Origin: Anniella stebbinsi
Lineage: Eukaryota; Chordata; Lepidosauria; Squamata; Anniellidae
DNA length: 64,000 nucleotides
Assembly (NCBI GenBank): GCA_029215795.1
Contig: JARDYH010000004.1
Coordinates: forward strand, 220,527,517-220,591,516
Reading direction: 5' to 3'
Shown one piece after another: positions 21,038-32,100 of the stretch; position 1 is the first letter of the stretch, and each line of letters starts with the position of its first letter. The notes below the pieces were generated by a model that did not search any database, was not told where the DNA came from, and saw nothing but the letters and a program-made list of their open reading frames with translations. The position numbers were made by a program, and so were the translations under genes.

Positions 21038-21176
21038 CTAGCACATTGAGTCGAAGGAGAGAGCCTGCCACTTTGATTTCGGGTTGAGGTCAAAGAAGAA
21101 CGTGCTTTCCAGATCACTTGGTGGAGAACTGCTAAGGCTTTCTTCTCCACAGCTCATATCTTCGCAAGAATCCTCA
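21038..21176 (-). CDS. CCNG2: CCNG2 last coding exon with stop
   Basis: It encodes EDSCEDMSCGEESLSSSPPS, then DLESTFFFDLNPKSKWQALS and FDSMC before TAG at 21038-21040. The acceptor is CATCTTTTCTAG. The acidic serine-rich block and STFFFDL-type motif are shared with mammalian cyclin G2. The terminal dozen residues differ from the human ending. Confidence 0.93.
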
Positions 21177-24100
21177 CTAGAAAAGATGAAGTGAGATAAA
21201 ACTATCAGTCATATCAATAACTGTGAAAAAGCAAATACGAGGGGAAAAAAAGGGATTTCAAAAATCAATCATACATAGCACCAATCTCTAACATTAGAGA
21301 TATAGGAAGCTGCTTTATGCAGAGTGAGCTCATCTAGCTCAGTGTTGTTGGCATTCTAGCAGCAGTGACTTTCCGAGGTTTCAGACAAAAGTTTTTCCTG
21401 ACTTGCCTGGAGATGCCAGGGGTTGAACTTGGGACCTTCTGCATTCTAAATATGTGCTCTACCGCTGAGCTAAAGACCCTCCTTTTTAGACCAGGTGAAC
21501 CTTAATCTGGTCCTGCAAAAGCTTAAATAGAGCCTAAGCAAGCACACTCAGGAACACTTAGTGAAGTTCTCTGGGTGGTTCGGCTTGACTATACATTCTT
21601 ATTTTATAAAGTGGTGGGAGATCTAATAAAATTAAATGAACATACAAGCCACTCCTGTTTTAAAGGCACCAGCTGCATTATGCCAGGGTAGACTACGTGT
21701 CTACCTAGAACAGTATTGACTGTTCTTACTAGTAGTGGCTTTCCAGGGTATCAGGCAGAGATCTTTCCCATAACCCTGCTACCTGATTTTCTGGCACAAT
21801 ATACATATAAAATGCATGTGCTCTACCATTTCGCTATGTTCCATTCCCCACAGATACATGTATGCAGAATTCTGTTATCTGCCACCCTCAAAATTAAATG
21901 TAGTTTTATCTTTCCAAGTCGGGGGAAGGAGAACTAGCCGAGTTAAGAGGGCCCAGGTTGTCCCCCGCAAGCATAGTGACATCAGGGGGCAGGGCCCCGT
22001 TCTTGACATCACAGGCAGATCCTCCCCCCACTTGACATCTTTGGGTCCCCAGCCAAAGTACGGGCTACAGGTTCTTCAGCCTGCTGTGCTCCTCCTGGGC
22101 TCCCTGTAGCCTGACTCAGCTGGCTTCGCTGCTCCACTGCCTTCCCCATATGGAGGAGCTCATACTCTCCCACTCCCTCCCCTCCCCTCGGTACTGCTAT
22201 TATTTGAAGATGGCCAGTTATTCTGAGAAAGCCTCATGTGGTCAACCTACCTCTCACTTTCATCAAAGCAGCCAGCTTCCGGGATTGTGGGCAATTCAGG
22301 GACACTGTAGTAGCTGTTTTGAAGATTTTGGGCAGTGCGTCTTGAAACAATCCAAACTAGCTTTTTATGGTCTGGCTTGCAGCAGGCAGGAGAAGAGTAA
22401 TCTGCTAAGCATTTTGAAACCAGCTCCCTCCAGTAGAGTAAGTCGCTGTCACTTACCTAAAAAAAACACCCACCCACATATTTATTTATATTAGTCGTTC
22501 TAGAAAGAAAACTGCCACAAATCCGCAACGGCTACAATCTTAGCCACACCAATTTGAACGCGTGGAACTTATTTCCAAGTAAACATGCACAAATCAGACT
22601 GCAGGCGAATCAACCAGCATGCATATCTCAACCACATTTCCTTGAAGCCAACATACTGATTTCAATGGAACTTTGTGTTCAGGTAAAACTGACTGGAATT
22701 GCAGTCAGAATTATTCATAGCCATCACATGATGCAAGGTGGGTAAAAATGGGAACGTCTTTCATTTTGCAAGGAGTCCTTATTGCCTTTTTTTTTAACTT
22801 CTGAAACCTGCCTGCACAAAATTAATCTAAACTTTTCAATAATCTGATCCTTCCAATCATTCACTGAGAATACTGCCTTGAAAAAAAAACACCACCATTC
22901 CAGTTTCCAGAGGGGCTGTTAGGATTGCTCCCTCCAAGAGAAATACAATGTAGTTGAATCTCTTACCTTCGAATGCTTCTGAATACACAGGATGATCTCA
23001 AACAATTCGATGGACTTCAGGGTCTGCACTTCCAGAGAGAGAAGGCACAGGGCCAAGATGGATGGCTGAAAGTACATATATAAACATCCAGCTCAGTAAT
23101 GCATAACTGAATTCCAGCGTTCATTTGCTGAGCACCTCATCCCACAGACTTACTTTTGCTTTTGAAAAGACTAGTCGGCAGTTACAAGCTTTAAGTTGTG
23201 CTTCCAGTTTGTCAAGATTTAACAATTCTTTCCTATAAAGGGACAAGATGAAAAAAAGTTTAAAAATTGGCTTTAAAAGCAGATTCAATTGAAATGAAGA
23301 TGACAGTGTATCGGCATTACTCAAACGGTAAAGTGGATCAATCCATCTCCCGTAAGCATCTCACCTGTCCTATTCATCTTGTAAAAAGTACCGTCCCTGC
23401 CAACCTCCAGTTTCAGCCACATTTCCTTATTCCATTAAGCACGAGCACCTATTATGCATGTTAACTGAGACTGGATTACCTGCAGTCACTGCAAGTGGTA
23501 AGAAGGTGTAGGCAAGAAGGGGAGAGTCAAAAGCTAACTGATGGGATGTGGGCATGAGGCTACCTACTAAAAAACCAGGAAATTAGACTGATCCAACACT
23601 TACCTTTCTGAGGTATGACAGAGTACAATAGTATGGTATAAGTGCAAAAAGGTTAAGGCAGTAGTAGCTTTGAAGTCAAAGTGCAGTTTTTCTGAGATTA
23701 TTTTTTCCATCCGCTTCAGGTCGGACACGGTGCATTTGCATTGGCTAATTCGGATGACATCATGAAGGGATGGAATATTGCATTCCTCTTCAACTAGTTG
23801 AGCAGCCAGCTGAAAACAACAGACTCCAATGCAGGACAAATGCTTAGGTTTCACCTAAGGATAAGGAAAAGAACATTATGAACTGGGGCAGCGGGTGGCA
23901 AGCTACCTAGCAACAGTGAGAAACGGAGAACAAGTGAAACACTTTAAAAGGTACTGCAGAGCCATTCAGCATTCTCTATGCTGTGTTGTAAATTCAGTTC
24001 TTTACCGTGATTAGAACAATAAGACCTTTATATTGGAAAGCTAGGCTCAACTGCAAGATCAGAATAAGCTATAATCCTAAACCCCTCTGAATTCCCACTT

Positions 24101-24372
24101 GCAATGATCGTTTTCTAGATTTCAGTAATAGAACCAGGACATGAAGTTTCAGTTGATGCCATCAAAGAAGTGCAACTTGGATGTGATCCAGTTTGAGAAC
24201 AAAGACAACAAAAGACAAAGACAGAAGACTACCAAGGTCAAAGGAAATATGGGAATACTGCTAAATATTACACACTTATTTGATAAAACAGTATGTCCTG
24301 AATGTAACTCCCCAATTCTGAATAGTTTATTGTGGAAAGAAACAAATGACTATATTGTCTTAAAGGAAGTGT

Positions 24373-24417
<45 letters not shown>

Positions 24418-26666
24418 CAAGACAATATGTTAAAAATTTGATACAGCAATTCTTTCCACTTCTACATACCTTCATAAGTGCCAAAAATCTATCTAGAATG
24501 TTGACAGCCAGGACAAATGTTTCTGTGGCAAACCCGAAGAAACTGGTCAGACTCCAGAGGTCTTCTACTTTTGCATTCCTCAGTCTTGGACATAAGGTGT
24601 TTTCATTCTGTAGTAAGGCAAACAACATCTTAATGCTAACTGCAGAGATTCTGTACTGTAAAAACCTTAGAAGATCATCTATACATTCTGTGGTGACCAA
24701 TCTCTTTTGGGGGGGGGGGGGAAGAATGACCCTAGTTAAGCTATCCAGGGGCCAGAAACCCTTCCACACCCACTTGCCCAAGCAGCTTGTTCAGAGAAGG
24801 GTCAATTGTTGTTTCTTTCTGAAGAGGAGAAACTTTCCTCACCCACAGGAAAATCACTCAGGGACTGGCACCAACTGTGATAAAAGTAATGCACTGCTTT
24901 CAGTCTAGCAGGCATTTTCCTACAGAAAAATAAGAGGTTGACCCTGACCTGATCACCTCAGAGGCAACAGTTCATTTCCAAACAAAGTGGCACCTGTCAG
25001 TTAAGAAACATGCAACTCATGCTACATAGTCTAGCCAGGAGTCCCCAACACAGTTCCTGTGGGTGCCATGGTGCCCACGAAGGGGTCTCCAATGTGGTGC
25101 CACCCATTCAAATGTTGGAAATGTTCATGTTCCTCAATCCATTGTATTAGAGGAGGTGAGGGTTCCAATGTTGTAATATCAGTCCTTTAGTTGTCAAAAG
25201 CGTGCAGAGAACCCATTTATGCTGACCACTTGTTAATTTCCATGAAGCAGGTAAATAATTTAAAAGTGTGTGTACATCAGTGAATATTAATGACTGTTCC
25301 AATACACAATGTATCTGTGTAATAAGCCCCTCCCCAAAAGAAGCGACTACCGGACATTGCCAAAACATATGTTTAAAGAAAGCATTAGATGTATTACACT
25401 AATTAGCTGAATTAGACATTCCTTTAAGATCCATAGATGCAACAGATAGACGCCAAAGCAGCAATCCACAAATTAGGTATTTTGTGGTGGTGCCTACAGC
25501 AGTTTCTCAAATTCCCAAATGTGCCCACAGGTCCAACAACCTTAGGGACACCTGGCATAGCCAGTGCCAGTTCCTTCATACAGCCAGTTGGGAGAAGTGC
25601 TGTCCTGCCCACAAGCTAAGTGTAAGAACAGGCACAATGAACGGAGTTCAACATTTTTAAGTTTTGCTAGTTTGAAAAGGAGAATTAAATACACGCTTCA
25701 ATCTTTGTTATTGAGAACAACAAAAACTCATACTGCTGACTTTTGGGTGGACTAGGCCCAGTGCTGAAAGAGCTGCGATTAAAATCCCTTTACAAAACAA
25801 GAGCTATCAGCCAAATTAGCAGGATCAGAGGAATATATTTCTTCTTATATTCCCAACCAAAATTTGAACGGAGAACCTTTCTTTGAAAACATTTTTTTAC
25901 TGAGATAGTCTACCAGGTCAAAAGCAACCCGGCTCCATGCTGCGGATTATAGTCCAAGTTTAGACTCCCAGTTTGACTATAACAGAAGCATTGAAGCAAG
26001 TGCAACGGGAGTGGGTGTTCACTCTAAACCCGAGGGTCAAATTTCATTTTGGAGCAGGTTTCAGAGGCCACATTCCAGTGGTGGGCAGGGCCAAAGGCAA
26101 AAGCGGTAAAGCCGAAATATCAGCATATTTTAGCTTAAAGCACTTAATGACAGCAATAAAGCCTTAGGAAAGGCATTTCAAACTTTCAGAAGGGTGGGGA
26201 GGACTGCCCCAAAGCCAGGAAACTACCACACCATCGGTGCTTAGAGGGAAGGGGCATGGGCCGACTGGGAAGCCCCGGAGGGCGGATTTTGCCCCTAAGG
26301 CTGAGGTTCTTCACTTCTGCTCTAGATCAAATGCACCACAATTTATAAGCTGAAATGGTTACATCTGAATGGTTTGAATGCCCAAAGCGTAGCTAGTTAG
26401 TGATACTACTAGCTGCCTGCTCTAACTACGCAAAGAAAAACCTACGCTTTCGGCCATTTCCTCTGCAAAGTCACCACAACTGAAGCTCAATCACATGAAC
26501 TCTTAATTGCCGCCCCAAGGGACACACATCTCCTCACCTCAGCAGTACACTCAATCAGGGTCAGCCCCTTTTCCCGAGGTTGGTATTTCCATTCCTGCTC
26601 CAAGTGGCGTTTCAGTTGCTTGAAGAGCCAACTGCTCATCTGTTCTTCAACTCCTGTGTCCTTCAT
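21038..26666 (-). CDS. CCNG2: Cyclin G2 (seven coding exons, 346 aa)
   Basis: Cyclin G2 is an atypical cyclin linked to growth inhibition and cell-cycle arrest. In mammals it is induced by FoxO factors and associates with PP2A B' subunits. Coding exons on the minus strand are 26538-26666, 24470-24607, 23604-23854, 23154-23232, 22967-23065, 22251-22456 and 21038-21176. They sum to 1041 nt with a stop, giving 346 residues, against 344 in human. All introns have GT...AG ends and phases agree. The cyclin box spans about residues 44-172, with TLCPRLRNAKVEDLWSL, NILDRFLALMK, KPKHLSCIG and CNIPSLHDVIRISQCKC. The C-terminal part includes VWIVSRRTAQNLQNSYYSVP and the acidic ESEDSCEDMSCGEESLSS. The final residues (DLNPKSKWQALSFDSMC) differ from the mammalian end. 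The start ATG lies directly after a splice acceptor, so exon 1 is non-coding. Confidence 0.95.
21303..21482 (-). mobile_element. tRNA-derived SINE in CCNG2 intron 6
   Basis: On the minus strand the A-box-like TTAGCTCAGCGGTAGAGCA is followed by GCAGAAGGTCCCAAGTTCAA (B box), CCCCTGGCATCTCC and the 3' core CTCTGCATAAAGCAGCTTCC. Related copies lie at 51452 and 60829. It sits 127 bp into the intron before the last exon. Confidence 0.75.
22251..22456 (-). CDS. CCNG2: CCNG2 coding exon 6
   Basis: It encodes VSDSDLLYWRELVSKCLADY, the CCKPDHKKLVWIVSRRTAQN segment and PELPTIPEAGCFDESE. The acceptor is TTTTTTTAG. The donor GAGAG|GTAGGT leaves a Ser codon split as AG|T, matching exon 7. Confidence 0.95.
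22967..23065 (-). CDS. CCNG2: CCNG2 coding exon 5
   Basis: It encodes 33 residues, PSILALCLLSLEVQTLKSIE followed by LFEIILCIQKHSK. The acceptor is TACTTTCAG and the donor AAG|GTAAGA, phase 0 at both ends. Confidence 0.95.
23154..23232 (-). CDS. CCNG2: CCNG2 coding exon 4
   Basis: It completes the split Arg codon, then encodes KELLNLDKLEAQLKACNCRL and VFSKAK. The acceptor is CTTTATAG and the donor AAA|GTAAGT. Confidence 0.95.
23604..23854 (-). CDS. CCNG2: CCNG2 coding exon 3, cyclin box
   Basis: Residues 90-173 begin V-KPKHLSCIGVCCFQLAAQ, pass DVIRISQCKC and KRMEKIISEKLHFDF, and end FLHLYHTIVLCHTSE with a split Arg codon (AG|G). The acceptor is ATCCTTAG and the donor AAAG|GTAAGT. This is the best conserved part of the gene. 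Confidence 0.96.
24373..24415. repeat. (AT)n microsatellite in CCNG2 intron 2
   Basis: About 21 AT dinucleotides within 60 bp of the splice donor of the 24470-24607 exon. Confidence 0.95.
24470..24607 (-). CDS. CCNG2: CCNG2 coding exon 2, start of cyclin box
   Basis: It encodes residues 44-89, NENTLCPRLRNAKVEDL through NILDRFLALMK. The acceptor is TTACTACAG and the donor AAG|GTATGT, both phase 0. A long (AT)n run begins about 55 bp beyond the donor. Confidence 0.95.
25145..25380 (-). mobile_element. L1 ORF2 C-terminal remnant (candidate)
   Basis: The minus-strand frame FWQCPVVASFGEGLITQI and SLIFTDVHTLLNYLP resembles the C-terminal zinc-knuckle-like and FW region of L1 ORF2, and is similar to 40730-40945. 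It lies in a CCNG2 intron. Confidence 0.45.
25985..26335. mobile_element. Dispersed repeat family G, copy 1
   Basis: The blocks GGTCAAATTTCATTTTGGAG, CATTCCAGTGGTGGGCAGGG and CATATTTTAGCTTAAAGC recur at 44425-44575 and 46690-47010. It is non-coding and its class is unresolved. It lies in a CCNG2 intron, 200 bp from the exon that starts the protein. Confidence 0.5.
26538..26666 (-). CDS. CCNG2: CCNG2 coding exon 1 (exon 2)
   Basis: It encodes residues 1-43, from MKDTGVEEQMSSWLFKQLK to GLTLIECTAE. The ATG follows the acceptor CCTCCTAAG directly, and the donor is GAG|GTGAGG, phase 0. The N-terminal region before the cyclin box is the part that varies most from mammals. Confidence 0.92.
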
Positions 26667-29277
26667 CTTAGGAGGCAGGATGAGGAGAGAGAGGAAAAAA
26701 CTTCATAGCCATTTTAAAGGTTGGGGTAATACTCGCTTAAAACAAGGATCGTGAATGTTAGAATTCCAGTCTACCAAGTTTATTCCTGGCCCATAATGAC
26801 AAGAACTTTACAGTTAAAGATCTGGTTATTTCCTGAAAATTCCACATTTACACTTTTCTCTGGGCTGCTTGCCCATCCAACTTTGTAAACTTTTTACAAT
26901 GCGTAGTCAAGGCACCCAATGAGAGAGGAAGCAAGGGACAGAAGATAGACTTGAATTCTCTCTTCTGTCAAAAGGACTAGAAAATACTTGTTTTCTCGCC
27001 CTTTGACAGAGAGCTGTTGCAGGAGGAGGGAGAAGTGAGGCTCAGAGGAGCACTGTCACGTACACAAAGCGACAACTACTTCTGATTGACTGAAGGGGGC
27101 GGCAGAAGAATAGGCATACACAGACTCGCCAGCAACCACCACCATTGGGCTACGTACTTGGGAGTAAGACTCATCAAAACAAAGAGGACTCGCTTTTGAG
27201 TAAACATGCAATAGCATTAGGATGCCCAAGTGAAAAGGCATTTTGATGGTCTCTCCAGACAATTTAATGGCAGGTGAACCTTTCATGTTACAATCCAATC
27301 TGCGAAATTTCGAATTCCACTGTGATCTCAGTATGATTGGGACCATCCCAAAAATAATCCTTTGCAATATCCTGCTACCTTTCCCTTATTTGTAGTATCT
27401 GTATCGCTCTCGCTCTCCCGCCCTCTCTCAAACTCTTGTTTTGAGTCATAAATGCAGCCTGGTTTCAGTTCCACCCTCTACTATTCAAATAAAGTGAAAG
27501 GCCTCCTTTTTTCCCCCAACCCTGGAGAAAAATGACTACCAAGGTTTTGTTCTGAGGCCCATGTCACCTCTGTTTTGGTCCTCAGTCAAACTCTGAGGAA
27601 CAGAACTTGTCATGTATCATATATATGAAAAAATTTCACTCCAAACCTGAGTGCGAAGCAAAGTATCTGCCATGTATATACAAGCAAGCTGATTATTATG
27701 TGTAAACCTGGTCTAACAAAGGCAATCTAATAACTACTGGTAATACCTTTTGCTGAATGTGAACAAAGTCCCTGTCCTGCTCTCTCCCTGAACCCTCAAT
27801 CACTCTTAAATCCCATATTTTATTTACAGCCCCCCAATCAACACTGCCACAAAGAAAACACAGTTATTCCAGCTCAAAAAGCACTTAACTTAATTCTCAT
27901 TTTCTTCTCTCTCTCTCTCTCTGTAATTCTCTAGTAATGGTGCATTACCCACCCCCATCCCAAACCCATGAAACTCTCATGAGATGAAAATTCAACCCAG
28001 CATTCTACCTACGCAATCCCATCTTAATACAACACCCTGCCGATTCTAAAAACCACACAGTCACCATAAAACACCTTCTACTGTCCTCCATTCTGTGTAA
28101 ACTCTTCCTGATCCCACCTCTGTAATTGGATTTTGCTCACCATTCCCCCAATGGATAGAATCCTATTCTCTCCAGGCACACAGATCTCCTTACCACCCAA
28201 GGGCTTTGTGCCACTACTCTGAATGCCTTCTCCCTATCCCCTTCCAATTCGAAAAGACATCTCACCCTCGGAGAGCTTTCTCGCTTAAAACAAAACTATA
28301 CCCCCAATAGCCATCTGCCAGTCTTCCTGACCCTTGTCTAAATCTTCCCCTCCAAATAAAACTTTTCCCATCAGGCCCTCCACAAAATCATCCCGATCTT
28401 TCCAAAACGGCCTCCTCCTGATGAGCGGGGGGGGGGGGGTGTTTCTCTCTTGTCACACACATAAACCCATAAAGTGGCAAATTAAGCGCATGAGCAGTGA
28501 GCCAGAAACCCCCCCCCCATTCCCACCCCCTTCAGATCTCGCCCCTTACCATAACAACAAAGAGCCTGGTGCCACCTAAAGAACTACTCACATTTATTTT
28601 CCTATAAACTTTTGTGGACTATAGTTTCACTTCATCGGATGCATAGCCTTACAGAGAGCCTAAGGTATAAACTCATTACTTATCAACCCCTCTTCTTCAT
28701 CTGCAATAAAGGGATAACTGGCCTAGCTTTAAATATAAATAAATCCAAGGATATGCATTGTACGGATTGAGATACACTTGAGAGGGGGATCAATATTATC
28801 TTTGCAGCAATCGTTCAAACCTTTTGAAATAAATAAAAAATAAAGAACTCCCCCTCCCTGCCTATCGTTTTACCTCCCAAGTCACCCCCACACCCCCTTC
28901 AGTGGGGCCTTTACTACTGGCTACCGCCATTCCTTCCCCTACATATTTAATGTATCCGTTTACCTCTCGTCTTTCTGCACATAAGCACCCCGCAAGCGGC
29001 TAACAATAACAAAAACGGCATTTTTCTTAAAGCCCTCACAATAACGTGGTGAGAAAGCACAACACAACATCGTGTTGTTGTTGTTTTTAAAGCCAACCCT
29101 TTTATTTGAGGACGCTTTCCGCAAGGCGACAGCACTTATGGATCTCCCTATAATCGATTATTGATGAACTGCATTGCTGCCGATTATCGGTATACCGCCC
29201 TCTTCGGTTGTTGGGGGGGGGGTGGCTTGTTTGCTTTTTGCATTGTTCTTATGGGGGTTTAAATTAATCCTATATAT

Positions 29278-29333
<56 letters not shown>

Positions 29334-29390
29334 GCATATACATGTATATGCATATATATATGTATATGTATGTACATATATATATGTGTA

Positions 29391-29429
<39 letters not shown>

Positions 29430-29616
29430 TATATATACAAACCACTCGTCCCCGATCAAAAACGGACCTGCCGCCCCGCCACTCTCCAGTTGGCCCCCCG
29501 ACCACTTCTTCCCCCCACCCAGACGACGACGACGACCCCCCACCCCCACCCCGCGCTGCTTCCCACCGACCGGGTCTCACCTCTCCTCAGGAGCGGGGGA
29601 GCCTCTCCCGGCTTAC
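26667..29616 (-). other. CCNG2: CCNG2 intron 1 (inferred)
   Basis: This is the interval between the exon carrying the start codon and the predicted first exon. It contains (TC)n at about 27905-27921, G and C runs near 28428 and 28510, and the CA/TA cluster at 29274-29440. No further coding exon is recognised. Confidence 0.6.
29274..29440. repeat. Compound (CA)n/(TA)n/(ATGTAT)n microsatellite
   Basis: A 165-bp alternating purine-pyrimidine tract: (CA)n from about 29280, then (TA)n, mixed TATG/TGTA words and a second (TA)n to 29440. It lies about 180 bp inside intron 1 from the predicted CCNG2 first-exon donor. Confidence 0.95.
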
Positions 29617-29930
29617 GTAAAGGACGGAGGAGGAGGAGGAGGAAGGTCGGGGGCTGGAGCGATGGGAGGCGGCCGATCTCGACGACGACGACAACAACAA
29701 CAACGGCTGCGGCAGCGCCTCGTCCTTCCCGACCCAGCGGCCCCGCATTCAGCCACCACCCGCCCGTCCTCCAAACCCCGTCCTTCCCCCGTCCGGGAGT
29801 CAGCGCAGAAGCAACACCATCGCCTTCCTCTCCGGCCGCCAGCCCCGGACACCTCAGCGGGGCAACCGAGCCAGAGACGCTTCAGAGCGACATCAAAATG
29901 GAGTCTGAGGGCCGAGATTGGCAGAACCCC
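29617..29930 (-). other. CCNG2: CCNG2 non-coding first exon (predicted)
   Basis: GC-rich sequence with (CGA)n and (GAG)n trinucleotide runs ends at a donor candidate TTTAC|GTAAGC at 29611-29616. The acceptor next to the start ATG requires an upstream 5' UTR exon, and this is the only CpG-rich stretch before it. The transcription start is not defined by sequence. I place it near 29930, just downstream of the promoter motifs. Confidence 0.5.
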
Positions 29931-29949
29931 CCCCCCCCCCACCGTCCCT

Positions 29950-29995
29950 CAGCTCCGCCCCTCTCTCAGCTCCGCCCCCTTTACGTCACGTGATC
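29950..29995 (-). promoter_or_regulatory. CCNG2: CCNG2 core promoter motifs: GC boxes, CRE-like site, E-box
   Basis: Two CTCCGCCCC boxes (29953-29961 and about 29970-29978) precede TTACGTCA (29981-29988), which overlaps the perfect palindrome TCACGTGA (29986-29993). These are ordinary Sp1, CREB/ATF and USF/MYC-type sequences in a CpG-rich setting. Their use is inferred. Confidence 0.5.
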
Positions 29996-30349
29996 CACCG
30001 CTTTTGTTTCCTTCCCCCTCCGGCTCAAGGTTTTTTGTTTTTTGTTTTTGAGCGGAAGGATTCAGGGCTGAGTAATACGACGCGCCCAGGAGGAAATTGG
30101 AGGATTTAAAAAAATAATTCTCCCTTTTTCTCGTTGCTTTCTGCGGCGGAATAGTTGGTATCTGTACTGACTCGGCGGAGGTGTTTCTCCTATAATAAAG
30201 GCAATAGGGCCCCATCTTCGCTTTTGCTTTCCCCGGCTTCTCGTAGGTAAAGAGCGGCGGAAGGACACGAGATTTTGACTTATCACGACTTTAAAGGGAC
30301 GAGGAGGGAGGGGGGGGAAATGTTTTTGAAAAGTCCGCCCAAATGCCCG

Positions 30350-30495
30350 TGTGCTGATTGGGCAGCGACGCGCGGGCGCTGATTGGACAGAGGTGGTCCT
30401 CCCTTTCTAGGCCATCCCAAGCTCGAATGTTTTGGGGATCGAAGGTGTTCGTGTTGGTTGAGCGTGACGGCGACGTTCGGCCGTTGGCCAATGAG
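30350..30495 (-). promoter_or_regulatory. Upstream CCAAT-box cluster
   Basis: There are two ATTGG boxes (30357-30361 and 30382-30386), 25 bp apart, each within GCTGATTGG. A third, CCAAT, lies at 30488-30492. Spacing of about two or three helical turns is common in NF-Y promoters. It could serve CCNG2 or an unseen divergent transcript. Confidence 0.35.
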
Positions 30496-31299
30496 AAGAG
30501 ACCTTTGACCCTCTCACCCGCTCCCACCTCCGGGCTGTTTCCCCCCCCCCCAGCTGCTTCTCAGGGGAGACGGAGGGGGAGGGGTGTTACGCACAGCTGC
30601 TCTAACTGTCAATTCTCCAACTGTCATTTATCTGAGGGGAGAAGACAATGGCAGGGCGAAGGTTCCCCCTTGCTTAGCTGCGGGAAGGGCAGAGTCAAGG
30701 ACTCCTGGGGCTCCTCTGTTGTGCAGCCCTAATAGGTTTTGCTGAGTGAGCCCCAGAAGGAGCCCATTGGGAGCCCTGCAGCCAATTCAGTAGCCAGTTC
30801 TCAGCCCCATCGATTTTAGGAGATTTTCTTTCTTTTCTTTTCTTTAAATCATCATCATCTGCCCTAACAGTTGTGTGACAGGCTATAATTCAGGACATAC
30901 ATTTCTTCCCGTGATTGCATCTGAATATGATAAATAAATAAACAAATAAATAAATAAAAGCTGCCTGGGTTGAGTTTCTACCTTCTCACACACAGCGAGG
31001 CATTTTTCTAGGACTTCCGAACCTGCTTCAGAGGCCGATTCGGAGCTTCCAAATTGGTGCCAATCCGCCTCGACCTGATTCGGACCTGACCCAACCTGCT
31101 TCAGATCCGGACCAGCCTTGGACATCCGAATCATGCAGATGTCCATTTTCCGGGGTGCTCACAGAGCAGCTGGCAACCTACTGTAAAAATGGCGGCTCGC
31201 ATGGAGGAGTGGGCAGCTGCCTACACTAGATGGAGATGAGTCCGTCCATCACTATCAGGGCCCATGAATCATCCAGTTTGGTCTGAAGTGCTTCAGGCT

Positions 31300-31646
31300 G
31301 CCTCTACAAGAGAGGTTTAAAGCTCTTTCAAGGCACTTAAAAAAAATTACCTCTACAAGAACGGAGCACAAATCGGGCGTAGAGGCGCATTATCTCTCCG
31401 ATTATGCGCATTATCGAATGCGCGTTAAATGGAGAGTTTTATTTTGCTCCGGCCGTTAAAGTGCATTTTGACTGTGTGAACAAGCGCATATGCGCATTAA
31501 CTACTTGTAAAGCGCATTTTGATCATCCGTTAATGCGCTTCGCTGCCTCTCGCTGCCTCTCGTGCAGAGGTATTAGGTGTAAATGCGCTTCAGCGATTAT
31601 GCGCATAATCGCCTAACCGGGCGCAAAAGCGAATCCTTGTAGAGGG
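31300..31646. mobile_element. MITE family C, copy 2
   Basis: The ends are GCCTCTACAAGAGAGGTTTAA and CTTGTAGAGGGC. The inside matches copy 1, including GCGCATTATCGAATGCGCG. CTCGCTGCCT is tandemly doubled near 31540-31560. About 345 bp, non-coding. Confidence 0.65.
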
Positions 31647-31775
31647 CCCCCAAATCACCCTGCCTCAGTTCGGGATTCAGATCTGAAACTGAAACGGTGC
31701 ACAGCCCTAATTTTTTCTCCATGATACTAGAACCCAATGGGGTCATGCCAGGAAGCTGATTGGTGGGAAATTCTG

Positions 31776-32100
31776 GACAAATAAAAGGAAGAACTTCACA
31801 CAGGGCATAGTTAAACTATGGAATTCGCTACCACAAGATGTAGTGATGGCCACAAATTTGGACGGCTTAAAAGGGGGTTGGATAAATTCCTGGAGGAGAA
31901 GGCTATCAATGGCTACTTACTAGTCCTGATGACTATATGCTGCCTGCAATACACCAGCTACTGGGGAACATGAGCAGGAGGGTGCGGTTGTATTCATGTC
32001 CTGCTTGTGGGTTTCTCACAGGCAGATGGTTGGCCACAGTGTGAACAGAATGGTGGACTAGATGGACCCTTGGTCTGATCCAGCAGGGCTTTTCTTATGC
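31776..32100 (+). mobile_element. CR1-like LINE 3' end
   Basis: The coding tail includes LWNSLPQDVVMAT-type sequence (GAATTCGCTACCACAAGATG) and a GAGGAGAAGGCTATCAATGG block. The UTR follows with CTTGTGGGTTTC, and the end is CCCTTGGTCTGATCCAGC. Same family as 8265-8582. Confidence 0.7.

Noticed and set aside
21303..21482. A tRNA gene on the minus strand
   Set aside because: A- and B-box sequences are present, but the body continues into a SINE core that recurs elsewhere, so it is a tRNA-derived SINE. The same applies at 51452, 51950 and 60829.
24141..24908. Plus-strand ORF of 255 codons across CCNG2
   Set aside because: It is antisense to a confirmed CCNG2 exon and runs through an (AT)n tract (YIYIYI), so it is a shadow.
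29332..30051. ORFs of 148-239 codons over the CCNG2 promoter
   Set aside because: Built from TA/CA repeats and CpG-island trinucleotides, with no family motif. No evidence of a separate coding gene.
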